Shown here: positions 33,211 to 41,296 of the stretch, piece after piece | Layout of the letters: every line of letters starts with the position of its first letter | Numbering within the stretch: position 1 is the first letter of the stretch | Assembly: GCF_011765465.1 (NCBI RefSeq) | Contig: NZ_CP050265.1 | Span: forward strand, 2,954,425-3,018,424 | Length of the DNA stretch: 64,000 nucleotides | DNA from: Erythrobacter sp. | GTDB lineage: Bacteria; Pseudomonadota; Alphaproteobacteria; Sphingomonadales; Sphingomonadaceae | Reading direction: 5' to 3' | Notes under the pieces: model-generated | Told to the model about the DNA's origin: nothing | The model's input: only the letters and a program-made list of their open reading frames with translations | The model's database searches: none | Made by a program: the position numbers and the translations under genes

Positions 33211-34836
33211 ATGGACAATCGCGCCAAGGCATTGGTGAAATTCGCGCAGGCACGACCCGGTCTTGTCGCGTTCGCGCTCGGCCTCGTTGCCGCCACGGCC
33301 TATCCCCCGCTCCGCCTCTGGCCGGTCGGCCTCGCTTCGCTCGCCGTCCTGGTGTGGCACCTCCAGAGCGCGCCGGATTGGCGCGGAGCCGTGTGGCGCG
33401 GATACCTGTTCGGCTGGGCGCATCTGACGCTCGCCAACAACTGGATTGCGACCGCCTTCACCCATCAGGCGAAGATGCCGGAATTCCTCGGCTGGCTCGC
33501 CGTCCCGCTGCTGTGCGTCTATCTTGCGGTCTATCCCGCACTCGCGGCGCTCGCGGCGCATCTCGTGGCCCGCCGGATTGCGCCGCGCGGCTGGGGTATT
33601 GCGGTTTTCGGCACGCTGTTCGCAGCTGCATGGATCGTCACCGAATGGGTGCGAAGCTGGGCCTTCACCGGCTATCCGTGGCCGCCGCTCGGCCTGATGC
33701 TGCTCGGCCACCATGACGCGCCGGGGATTGCGCGGCTCCTGCCGTGGCTGGGCACCTATGCGCTCTCGGGTTTCACGCTCCTGCTCGCTACCTGCCTTGC
33801 AGCGACGCTGGCCTATCGTCGCTGGCTTGCGGCGGGGTTCGCCGGCGTTGCCATCCTCGCCGCGATGCTCCTTTCCCCGACGACCAGCGAGCCGCCGCGC
33901 GAGGGTATCCGCTATGCCCTGATCCAGCCGCTCATCCCGCAGAGCGAGATCAACGACGGGTCGAAGTTCGAGGAGCAGTTTCAGCGCATCGCCCGCCTCA
34001 CCATGCCGGGGAACGAGGAATCGCGCCTTGTGCTCTGGCCCGAAAGCGCGATCCCCGACTATCTCGAGGACGGCTATCCGCTGCGCTATTATGCGCGAAT
34101 GACCGCAGGGGCCGATCCCGAATATGCGCGCGAGCGGATCGGGCGAGTGATCGGAGCGGATTCGACGCTGCTGACGGGCGTCGTCAATCTCGATATCGGC
34201 CTGCGCGAGGACGGCAGCCTCGGCGCGGTCAGCGCGCGCAATTCGGTGCTGGCGCTGGGTGGCGATGGCGCGATCGAGGCGCATTATGCCAAGGCGCACC
34301 TCGTGCCCTACGGCGAATACCTGCCAATGGCATGGGCGCTCGAACGCCTCGGGCTTTCGCGCCTGACTGCGGGGACGATCGAATATGTCGCGGGGCCGGG
34401 GCCGCGCACGCTCGACCTCGGCGACCATGGCAGGGCGGGCATACAGATCTGCTATGAAATCGTCTTTTCCGGCGAGGTCGTCGATCCCGACAATCGCCCC
34501 GATTACATTTTCAATCCATCGAACGACGGCTGGTTCGGCGAATGGGGTCCGCCGCAACATCTCGCGCAGGCGCGAATGCGCGCGATCGAGGAGGGGCTGC
34601 CGGTGCTCCGCTCGACCACGACCGGCATAAGCGCGGTGATCGACGCGGACGGGATCGTGCGAGGACACATCGGGCGGGGCCAGGCGGGAAGGCTCGACGG
34701 GTTCGTGCCCTCGGCCAAGCCCCCGACGCTCTTTTCGCGCCTCGGAAACGCCCTGCCGCTCGGCTGGGCCGCCGTTCTGGCGCTCGCCGCGCTCGTCCTG
34801 CCGAGATTGCTTGCGCTGCGCCGCGCGCGGGGCTAG
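33211..34836 (+). CDS. lnt: apolipoprotein N-acyltransferase
   Basis: A 541-residue inner-membrane enzyme that N-acylates diacylated lipoproteins. Six hydrophobic segments fill about the first 210 residues. The periplasmic nitrilase-like domain carries the catalytic triad: Glu near residue 276 in LVLWPESAIPDY, Lys near 360 in HYAKAHLVPYGEYLP and Cys near 413 in GIQICYEIVF. A last helix at about residues 510-535 returns to the membrane. It completes maturation of lipoproteins such as those encoded at 6140, 39249 and 47773. Confidence 0.95.
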   Translation: MDNRAKALVKFAQARPGLVAFALGLVAATAYPPLRLWPVGLASLAVLVWHLQSAPDWRGAVWRGYLFGWAHLTLANNWIATAFTHQAKMPEFLGWLAVPLLCVYLAVYPALAALAAHLVARRIAPRGWGIAVFGTLFAAAWIVTEWVRSWAFTGYPWPPLGLMLLGHHDAPGIARLLPWLGTYALSGFTLLLATCLAATLAYRRWLAAGFAGVAILAAMLLSPTTSEPPREGIRYALIQPLIPQSEINDGSKFEEQFQRIARLTMPGNEESRLVLWPESAIPDYLEDGYPLRYYARMTAGADPEYARERIGRVIGADSTLLTGVVNLDIGLREDGSLGAVSARNSVLALGGDGAIEAHYAKAHLVPYGEYLPMAWALERLGLSRLTAGTIEYVAGPGPRTLDLGDHGRAGIQICYEIVFSGEVVDPDNRPDYIFNPSNDGWFGEWGPPQHLAQARMRAIEEGLPVLRSTTTGISAVIDADGIVRGHIGRGQAGRLDGFVPSAKPPTLFSRLGNALPLGWAAVLALAALVLPRLLALRRARG

Positions 34837-34860
34837 GGGCTTAGCCGCGAATGCCCGGAC

Positions 34861-34888
34861 ATAAAGATTTCCTTATATCTGCATAAGG
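34861..34888 (+). promoter_or_regulatory. inverted-repeat operator upstream of metK
   Basis: CCTTAT at 34871-34876 and ATAAGG at 34883-34888 form a perfect repeat around six bases. A third half site, ATAAAG at 34861-34866, pairs imperfectly with the first. The block is AT-rich in GC-rich surroundings and lies 48 bases before the metK ATG. It resembles binding sites of ArsR-family methionine-cycle regulators (SahR type), but no regulator gene is adjacent. Confidence 0.5.
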
Positions 34889-34935
34889 GAACATGGGCCG
34901 GGCGACGGCTTGGACAACGAACCCCTGGGGGACTC

Positions 34936-36183
34936 ATGCGCAGCGATTTCATCTTCACTTCCGAAAGCGTTTCCGAAGGCCATCCCGACAAGGTCTCCGA
35001 CCAGATCTCGGATGCGATCGTCGATCTCATGCTCGCCAAGGATCCCGAATCCCGGGTCGCCTGCGAGACGATGACCACGACCCAGCGCGTCGTCCTGTCG
35101 GGCGAAATCCGCTGCAACCCGATGTACGACCCGACCCGCGAGGACTGGAAGTACAACAATTACTGGGCGCCCGGCGCGCGCGACGAGATCGAGGAAGCCG
35201 TGCGCCGGACCGTCGCCGAGATCGGCTATGAACAGGACGGGTTCCACTGGGAGACCCTGACCTTCGAAAACCACCTCCACGGCCAGTCCGCCCACATCGC
35301 GCAGGGCGTCGACGCGGGCGCGGAAGGTTCGAACAAGGACGAAGGCGCGGGCGACCAGGGTATCATGTTCGGCTTCGCCTGCGACGAGACCCCCGATCTC
35401 ATGCCCGCGACGCTCGATTACAGCCACAAGATTCTCCAGCAGCTCGCCGAGGACCGCAAGTCGGGCGCCGCGCCCTTCCTCGAGCCCGATGCCAAGAGCC
35501 AGGTCACGCTGCGCTATGTCGACGGCAAGCCCGTCGCCTGCACCGCGGTCGTCGTCTCGACCCAGCACGCGCCGGGCTATCACGAGGGCGAAAAGGAAGC
35601 CGAGCTCAAGGCCTATGTGAAGAAGGTCGTCTCCGGCATCCTGCCCGAAGGCTTCATCTCCGATGATACGGCGTGGCACATCAACCCGACCGGCGCCTTC
35701 GAGATCGGCGGGCCGGACGGCGATGCCGGGCTCACGGGCCGCAAGATCATCGTCGACACCTATGGCGGCGCGGCTCCGCACGGGGGCGGAGCGTTCAGCG
35801 GGAAGGACCCGACCAAGGTCGACCGCAGCGCCGCCTACATCACGCGTTACCTCGCCAAGAACGTGGTCGCCGCGGGCCTCGCCTCGCGCTGCACGATCCA
35901 GATCGCCTATGCGATCGGCGTGTCCGAGCCGCTCTCGCTCTATGTGGACACCCACGGCACCTGCGCCGACGGCATCACCGACGAGGCGATCGAGAACGCG
36001 ATCCGTGGCCTTGCCAAGCTCGGCGGCCTGACCCCGCGCGCGATCCGCACGCACCTTGGCCTCAACAAGCCGATCTATCGCAAGAGCGCGGCCTACGGTC
36101 ATTTCGGTCGCCCGGCCGAAGGCGATCACTTCCCTTGGGAGCGAACCGACCTTGCGGACGACCTCAAGGCCGCGCTTTCCTGA
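34936..36183 (+). CDS. metK: S-adenosylmethionine synthetase
   Basis: A 415-residue enzyme forming S-adenosylmethionine from methionine and ATP. The N-terminal [20 protein letters not shown] motif, the [10 protein letters not shown] signature near residue 136, and the C-terminal [19 protein letters not shown] motif with ATP/phosphate-binding Lys and Asp are present. It is somewhat longer than the E. coli enzyme, as in other alphaproteobacteria. It has its own upstream operator-like inverted repeat and a GGGGGA ribosome-binding site. Confidence 0.96.
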   Translation: MRSDFIFTSESVSEGHPDKVSDQISDAIVDLMLAKDPESRVACETMTTTQRVVLSGEIRCNPMYDPTREDWKYNNYWAPGARDEIEEAVRRTVAEIGYEQDGFHWETLTFENHLHGQSAHIAQGVDAGAEGSNKDEGAGDQGIMFGFACDETPDLMPATLDYSHKILQQLAEDRKSGAAPFLEPDAKSQVTLRYVDGKPVACTAVVVSTQHAPGYHEGEKEAELKAYVKKVVSGILPEGFISDDTAWHINPTGAFEIGGPDGDAGLTGRKIIVDTYGGAAPHGGGAFSGKDPTKVDRSAAYITRYLAKNVVAAGLASRCTIQIAYAIGVSEPLSLYVDTHGTCADGITDEAIENAIRGLAKLGGLTPRAIRTHLGLNKPIYRKSAAYGHFGRPAEGDHFPWERTDLADDLKAALS

Positions 36184-36213
36184 TTTCACCGGCGCCGCCG
36201 CCTGCTAGGGCCA

Positions 36214-37431
36214 ATGCCCATGGTGGTGGCGCCGCAACCTTCCTCCGGACGAATTGCCGAGCTCGATGCCCTGAGGGGTGTCGCAGTGATCGGCATCGTC
36301 TGGCTGAACGTCCTTGTCTTCGCCCTGCCGAGCCAGGCTTATTACAACCCACTCGCCTGGGGCGGGGAAGGCGCCCTCGACCGGCTGGTCTGGGCGGCGA
36401 GCTTCGTCTTCGTCGAGGACAAGTTCCGCACGCTCTTCGCCATGCTGTTCGGCGCGGGCTGCCTGATCCTGTTCGACAAGGGGCGGGCACTCCGCGGCGT
36501 GGCGCTAGCCTGGCGTGCCCATTACGCGCGCATGGCGGTGCTGTTCGCCATCGGGCTCGTCCATGCGGTGCTGTTCGCGAATAACGACATCCTGCGCGCC
36601 TATGCGCTGGCGGGCTGCGCGCTGCCGTTCCTCGCCCCGCTCGCCCCGCGCGCTCTCGTGGCGGTCGCGATCGGCCTTATGACGATCCACGTCGGGTTCG
36701 GCTTCGTCGGATTCGGCGGCGCGATCCATGACTGGTTTACCGGTCGCATGGCGAGCGATGCGAGCTTCTTCGTCGAGCGCAATTACGGGACCGACCCGGC
36801 GGCGATCGCTTATATGCTCGAGCGCGGACAGGAGGCGCTGGGCGAACGGATCGGGCGGCGGGCCGAAGGCATCCCGGCGCAGCTCGGTGCGGTCGCTCTG
36901 TCGCTGCCGCTCAATCTTGCGTCCATCGCGCTCGGGATGGCGCTGTGGCGCAGTGGGATGCTGGCGGGCAAGTGGCGCCTCTTCCGGCTCCAGCGGCTCG
37001 CGGCAGCCTGTGCGCTGGGGGCGATTCCCGCGCTCTTGGCGTTGGCGTGGTTCATCGCGGTCAACGGCTTTCCCGGAGCGCTGGCTGGGGCGGGGAGTCT
37101 CGTCGTCTCGGCACCTTTCGACACGCTGCTCGGCCTCGCCTATGCCGCACTCGCCATGGCGTTTTTCACGCCCGGAGGCGCTGTCACGCGGCTGCTCACA
37201 CCGGTGGGTCGGCTCTCGCTGACCAATTACCTGATGACCTCGGTGATCCTCGCGAGCATTTTCGCGCCGTGGGGTCTGGGCCTGTTCGCCGCGGTCAGCC
37301 GCGTCGAGGCGCTGGCGATCAGCTTCGTGCCGATCATTGCCATGCTCGCTTGGTCGCCGTTCTGGGCCGCGCGCTTCGGGAAAGGCCCGTTCGAGCGGCT
37401 GTGGCGGGGCGCTTCACGCCTTATTGGCTGA
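36214..37431 (+). CDS. DUF418 family membrane protein
   Basis: A 405-residue integral membrane protein with about ten hydrophobic segments. The N-terminal RIAELDALRGVAVIGIVWLN motif and the C-terminal VGRLSLTNYLMTSVILASIF segment (DUF418 domain) define the family, which is related to acyltransferase-3-like proteins; its function is unknown. The final 18 bases overlap the end of the convergent CaiB-type gene. Confidence 0.85.
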   Translation: MPMVVAPQPSSGRIAELDALRGVAVIGIVWLNVLVFALPSQAYYNPLAWGGEGALDRLVWAASFVFVEDKFRTLFAMLFGAGCLILFDKGRALRGVALAWRAHYARMAVLFAIGLVHAVLFANNDILRAYALAGCALPFLAPLAPRALVAVAIGLMTIHVGFGFVGFGGAIHDWFTGRMASDASFFVERNYGTDPAAIAYMLERGQEALGERIGRRAEGIPAQLGAVALSLPLNLASIALGMALWRSGMLAGKWRLFRLQRLAAACALGAIPALLALAWFIAVNGFPGALAGAGSLVVSAPFDTLLGLAYAALAMAFFTPGGAVTRLLTPVGRLSLTNYLMTSVILASIFAPWGLGLFAAVSRVEALAISFVPIIAMLAWSPFWAARFGKGPFERLWRGASRLIG

Positions 37432-38583
37432 ATCGTCGTGCTCACCCAGCAGGGGCGAGGGCCGGTCGAGTGCCAGTTCGGCGTGCGAAAAGGTAAAGGG
37501 GCTGCGCACCCCGGCCATTCCGCCGAGTTCCACCTTCATCCCGCGCGCCTCTATCTGCGGATCGGCGAAGACTTCGTCCAGTCGGTTGATCGGGCCGGCA
37601 GGCACACCTGCGGCATGGCAGGCATCGAGCAGCGCCGCTTTCGTCCATTCCGCCGTCGCCACCGCGATCTCGGCATCGAGCGCCGCCGCGTTCGCGACCC
37701 GCTCGCCATTGTGCATGAAGCGAGGATCGTCCGACCAGTCGCTCCGCCCAAGCAGGTCGGCGAGCTTGTGGAACAGCCCGTCATTGGCAGGCGCGAGGAT
37801 CACGTGGCCGTCCTTCGCCGGGAACACGCCATAGGGCGCGACCTGCGCGTGGGCATTGCCCATGCGCGGTGGGTTCGCGCCGGTGGCAAATTGATAGGTC
37901 GCCTGGTTCGAGAGCAGGCCGACAGAGCAATCCATCAGGCTCATGTCGACGTGCTGGCCGCGGCCTGTCCGCTCGCGCATCAGCAGCGCCGCCTGGATGC
38001 CGTTCACCGCCCAAACGCCGGTGGCAAGATCGGATATCGAGATGCCCATCTTCACCGGCGTGCCTTCGGGCTCGCCGGTCAGCGACATGAAGCCGCTCAT
38101 TCCCTGGATCACGAAATCATACCCCGCCTCGTGCGCGCGCGGGCCAGTGTGACCGAAGCCGGTGATGGAGCAGTAGACGAGCCGTTCATTCGAAGGCGCA
38201 AGCGAGACGTAGTCGAGGCCGAACTTGGCGAGGCTGCCGGTCTTGAAATTCTCGATCACCACGTCCGCGCCGAGGCACAGCTCGCGCACCTTGGCGAGAT
38301 CGCGTTCGTCGCGGAAATCGGCGGTGATTCCTCGTTTCCCCCGGTTGCAGGCATGGTAATAGGCCGCCTCGCGCTGCGGCTTTCCGTCCGGTCCTGCGCG
38401 CTCGACCCAGGGCGGGCCCCATGCGCGCGTGCCGTCGCCTTCGGGGCTCTCGACCTTGATAACGTCCGCGCCGAGATCGGCGAGGATCTGCCCGGCAAAC
38501 GGCCCGGCGAGCACCCGCGCCAGCTCGACCACCTTGAGCCCGGCGAGCGGGGCATTCGGATTGCGCGGGCTTTCTAGCCACAT
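37414..38583 (-). CDS. CaiB/BaiF family (class III) CoA-transferase
   Basis: A 389-residue class III CoA-transferase. The N-terminal LAGLKVVELARVLAGPFAGQILADLGADVIKVE segment (given here in part: ELARVLAGPFAGQ) and the GDGTRAWGPPW motif are typical. The catalytic Asp lies in the MGISISDLATGVWA region. It is most similar in type to succinyl-CoA- or formyl-CoA-dependent enzymes, but the acyl substrate is not readable. It lies three bases after scoB, so a second, mechanistically different CoA-transferase sits in the same operon. Confidence 0.85.
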   Translation of the reverse strand: MWLESPRNPNAPLAGLKVVELARVLAGPFAGQILADLGADVIKVESPEGDGTRAWGPPWVERAGPDGKPQREAAYYHACNRGKRGITADFRDERDLAKVRELCLGADVVIENFKTGSLAKFGLDYVSLAPSNERLVYCSITGFGHTGPRAHEAGYDFVIQGMSGFMSLTGEPEGTPVKMGISISDLATGVWAVNGIQAALLMRERTGRGQHVDMSLMDCSVGLLSNQATYQFATGANPPRMGNAHAQVAPYGVFPAKDGHVILAPANDGLFHKLADLLGRSDWSDDPRFMHNGERVANAAALDAEIAVATAEWTKAALLDACHAAGVPAGPINRLDEVFADPQIEARGMKVELGGMAGVRSPFTFSHAELALDRPSPLLGEHDDSANKA

Positions 38584-38586
38584 GGC

Positions 38587-39252
38587 TCAGGCGGTCTCCA
38601 GCGCGGTTTCGTAATGCGCCGTGGTCTTTTCCGCGACCTCTTGCGCGGTGACGCCGGGCGCGAGTTCGATCAGGCGGAACGGGCTGTTCTTGTCCGGGCG
38701 CTGGAACACGCCGAGATTGGTGATGATCATGTCGACCACACCTGCGCCCGTCAGCGGCAGGGTGCATTCGGGGATGAACTTCGGGCTTCCGTCCTTGGCG
38801 GTGTGGTCCATGACGACGATGATCTTCTTGACCCCGGCGACGAGATCCATCGCGCCTCCCATGCCCTTGATCATCTTGCCCGGGATCATCCAGTTGGCGA
38901 TGTCGCCGTTCTCCGCCACTTCCATCGCGCCCAGCACGGTGAGGTCGATATGCCCGCCGCGGATCATCGAAAAGCTCGTCGCGCTGTCGAAATAGGCGCT
39001 GTGGGGCAGCTCGCTGATGGTCTGTTTCCCCGCATTGATGAGGTCCGGGTCGACCTCGTCCTCGTAGGGAAACGGCCCGATGCCGAGCATCCCGTTCTCG
39101 CTCTGCAGCGTCACCATCATCCCTTCGGGGATGTGATTGGCCACCAGCGTCGGGATGCCGATGCCGAGATTGACGTAATAGCCGTCCTCCAGCTCCTGCG
39201 CGGCGCGCGCCGCCATCTGGTCGCGGGTCCAGCCCTTGGGTTCGTCGGTCAT
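38587..39252 (-). CDS. scoB: 3-oxoacid CoA-transferase subunit B
   Basis: A 221-residue beta subunit of a class I (SCOT-type) CoA-transferase. [21 protein letters not shown] and [14 protein letters not shown] are clear; the Glu in SENG is the catalytic residue that forms the glutamyl-CoA thioester. The ATG at 39252 (MTDEPKGW) overlaps the stop of the lipoprotein gene upstream. With ScoA it would transfer CoA from succinyl-CoA to acetoacetate, consistent with ketone-body or polyhydroxybutyrate metabolism. Confidence 0.93.
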   Translation of the reverse strand: MTDEPKGWTRDQMAARAAQELEDGYYVNLGIGIPTLVANHIPEGMMVTLQSENGMLGIGPFPYEDEVDPDLINAGKQTISELPHSAYFDSATSFSMIRGGHIDLTVLGAMEVAENGDIANWMIPGKMIKGMGGAMDLVAGVKKIIVVMDHTAKDGSPKFIPECTLPLTGAGVVDMIITNLGVFQRPDKNSPFRLIELAPGVTAQEVAEKTTAHYETALETA

Positions 39253-40061
39253 TGTGTCGGCCTTTGTTCTGAAAGTGAAAGCGACGGGACGAGAAACCAT
39301 CCGTCGCCGATCAGGAGTTCGAGGCCGAGCGCGGCCTCGGGGTTGACGAGATAAGCGTAGAGTTCGTCGAAATCCTCGCGTTCGTCGCCCGCGATCGCGA
39401 CGAGGCAGGTGCGGGCGGCAAGGTCCTCGCGCCGGGTCTGCTTGCGGTCGCCGGGATAGCGCATGAGCAGGAGTGTATCGTCGCCATCGGGGTCGAGTCC
39501 GGCCTCGGCGAGCGCCTCACGAAGCGCGCCCGCATGGGCCGCCGACTGGCCGGAGATCCAGGCGATTTCGACCCCCGCCCGGCGCAGGCGCGATAGGCCG
39601 ACCGACAGGTCCGGATCGGCGGAAACGTCCAGCTCGGCGGGCAGCATCCCGCCTGCTGGGTCGAGGTCGATCAGGACCGACGGCGTTTGGGCAGCGCAGG
39701 GCTTGAGCTCGGCGCTTAGCGAAGCGGGCTCAGCAAGAAGGGCAGAGTCCCGCGAGCCGTCGCTCGCTGCCATGGAGGCCGCGGCCTCGGCGAAAGCGAG
39801 GAAGTTTGCGAATGGGCCCATGGGGACATTCTCGCGCGGCCGGACGGGATCCGCGACGAGAAACAGATCGGAGGTGGCAGCCTCTGGCATGACGCTCTTA
39901 GGCGTGTCGCCCTCTATCGCGAGCGCGGGATCGCGACCGTCCATGCCGCTGCGCAGGACCGCCCCGCCAGCAACGACCGGGATTGCCGCTGCGACGCAGC
40001 CCGACAAGATGCCGACCAAGGCAACAAGGGCGGCGGGGACAAGGAGGCGGCGGAACGGCAC
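39249..40061 (-). CDS. HAD-like lipoprotein inserted between scoA and scoB
   Basis: A 270-residue exported protein with lipobox VGILSGC (Cys22). After a linker it shows a HAD-type core: Asp132 and Asp134 in [10 protein letters not shown] (motif I), a Ser in IAWISGQS (motif II), basic residues around [11 protein letters not shown] and an acidic [18 protein letters not shown] (motif IV). This pattern recalls class IIIB acid phosphatases, which are often lipoproteins, but the overall sequence is divergent and activity is not established. The stop overlaps the scoB start and the gene begins 11 bases after scoA. Confidence 0.65.
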   Translation of the reverse strand: MPFRRLLVPAALVALVGILSGCVAAAIPVVAGGAVLRSGMDGRDPALAIEGDTPKSVMPEAATSDLFLVADPVRPRENVPMGPFANFLAFAEAAASMAASDGSRDSALLAEPASLSAELKPCAAQTPSVLIDLDPAGGMLPAELDVSADPDLSVGLSRLRRAGVEIAWISGQSAAHAGALREALAEAGLDPDGDDTLLLMRYPGDRKQTRREDLAARTCLVAIAGDEREDFDELYAYLVNPEAALGLELLIGDGWFLVPSLSLSEQRPTQ

Positions 40062-40071
40062 GGACGCTCCC

Positions 40072-40794
40072 TCAGGCGGTTTCCCGTTCGCGTACCGTGC
40101 GGAACTCGATCTTCTTGTCGTAAGGCGCGCCGAGCACCAGCCGGTTCACGAACACGCCCGGCAGGTGGATCTGGTCGGGATCGAGCGCACCTGCAGGCAC
40201 GATTTCCTCGACCTCGGCGACGCAGACCCTGCCACAGGTCGCAGCGGGCTGGTTGAAGTTACGCGCGGTCTTGCGGAAGACGAGGTTGCCTGTCTCGTCG
40301 GCCTTCCACGCCTTGACGATCGACAGGTCGGCGAAGATCCCGCGCTCGAGAATGTAGGTCGACATCACGCCGTCCGGATCGGGGAATTCCTTGTGCTCCT
40401 TGCCTTCCGCGACCTGCGTGCCGACGCCGGTTTTCGTGTAAAAACCGGGGATGCCCGCGCCGCCCGCGCGCATCCGTTCGGCGAGCGTGCCTTGCGGGCA
40501 AAACTCGACTTCGAGTTCACCGGAGAGGAACTGCCGCTCGAATTCCTTGTTCTCGCCGACATAGGAGGAGATCATCTTCCTCACCTGGCGGGTGCGCAGC
40601 AGCTTGCCGATGCCTTCGTTGTCGATCCCGGCATTGTTGCTGGCGAACGTCAGCCCGGTGACGCCGCTGTCGCGGATCGCGTCGAGCAAGCGTTCCGGGA
40701 TCCCGCACAGGCCGAAGCCCCCGGCTGCGATCAGCATGTCGTTTTCAAGCACGCCCTCGAGGGCGCTGGCGGCGTCGGGGTAGAGCTTGCTCAT
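40072..40794 (-). CDS. scoA: 3-oxoacid CoA-transferase subunit A
   Basis: A 240-residue alpha subunit of the SCOT-type enzyme. The CoA-binding IAAGGFGLCGIPERLLDAI motif, the GLTFASNNAG segment, the GAGIPGFYTKTGVGT motif and the C-terminal PGVFVNRLVLG segment match the family closely. Its partner scoB is on the same strand, separated by the lipoprotein gene at 39249-40061, so the subunit genes are probably cotranscribed but not directly coupled. Confidence 0.93.
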   Translation of the reverse strand: MSKLYPDAASALEGVLENDMLIAAGGFGLCGIPERLLDAIRDSGVTGLTFASNNAGIDNEGIGKLLRTRQVRKMISSYVGENKEFERQFLSGELEVEFCPQGTLAERMRAGGAGIPGFYTKTGVGTQVAEGKEHKEFPDPDGVMSTYILERGIFADLSIVKAWKADETGNLVFRKTARNFNQPAATCGRVCVAEVEEIVPAGALDPDQIHLPGVFVNRLVLGAPYDKKIEFRTVRERETA

Positions 40795-40972
40795 GGATGT
40801 CCTCGATTGTGTCGGGATCGGTCTGGCGGCTGATTAAAGCCTTGTCCCGCCGCTGTCACGCGCGCCCTGCAGGAGTGTTTGGCAAGCGCGGCAAAGGCAG
40901 CGAATCATGCTGCAATGCAAAAGGATTCGCCGCGCGATGCTGCCGAAAATTCGGGCAGATGCCGCCTCCCCG

Positions 40973-40987
40973 TGCACATAATGTGCA
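40973..40987. promoter_or_regulatory. 15-base palindrome upstream of scoA and cdc48
   Basis: TGCACAT at 40973-40979 and ATGTGCA at 40981-40987 are perfect complements around a single A. More GCACAT and TGTGGTGC fragments lie within the next 50 bases. The form suits a dimeric regulator. It sits in the 502-base gap 40795-41296 between scoA (minus) and cdc48 (plus). Confidence 0.4.
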
Positions 40988-41060
40988 AGATTTGGCACAT
41001 GAGGCCCTTTGCGGGCATCATGTGGTGCGTAATTTTCATCAAACCATGCGCCATTCGCAC

Positions 41061-41089
41061 TTGCACAAATTGCCGTTCCGGGGCATATC
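41061..41089 (+). promoter_or_regulatory. candidate promoter of the small RNA
   Basis: TTGCAC at 41061-41066 and CATATC at 41084-41089 are separated by 17 bases. The -10 element is poor, but the predicted start (about 41096) coincides with the first base of the hairpin described for the small RNA. Confidence 0.35.
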
Positions 41090-41095
41090 CAAGCT

Positions 41096-41153
41096 GCCTT
41101 TCAGGCATCCTCTCCCAAACTTTTCTAGCCCGGCCTTCGTGCCGGGCTTTTTT
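41096..41153 (+). ncRNA. candidate trans-acting small RNA
   Basis: A short 5' hairpin (TGCCT at 41096-41100 with AGGCA at 41104-41108, TTC loop) is followed by an unpaired C/U-rich stretch containing CCTCTCCC, then a strong intrinsic terminator. This layout, with an anti-Shine-Dalgarno-like C/U-rich segment between two hairpins, is common among alphaproteobacterial regulatory RNAs. No plus-strand gene lies upstream for the terminator to serve. Confidence 0.45.
41127..41153 (+). terminator. orphan intrinsic terminator
   Basis: AGCCCGGC at 41127-41134 pairs with GCCGGGCT at 41141-41148 around a CTTCGT loop. A run of six T follows (41148-41153). This is the strongest plus-strand terminator in the window, and no coding gene ends upstream of it on that strand. 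Confidence 0.85.
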
Positions 41154-41296
41154 CTGTCCGCTTTCAGCAGGTCGGCGCGTGGCTCGCCGTCCGATGGACG
41201 AACCGGCGCGCCGCGCGCGCGCTTGCCCCTATTTGCAATGCGCGCGCGGCCTTCCTAGCTAGCTGCGAAAGCCCAGATGCAGCCGGAGGATCGCCC

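Noticed and set aside
34837-34935. SAM riboswitch upstream of metK
   Set aside because: The gap is under 100 bases and I cannot fold it into a known SAM-riboswitch layout; the inverted repeat fits a protein operator better.
40905-41108. Minus-strand frame of 67 codons upstream of scoA
   Set aside because: No ribosome-binding site and no family pattern; it covers the palindrome and the small RNA region on the other strand.
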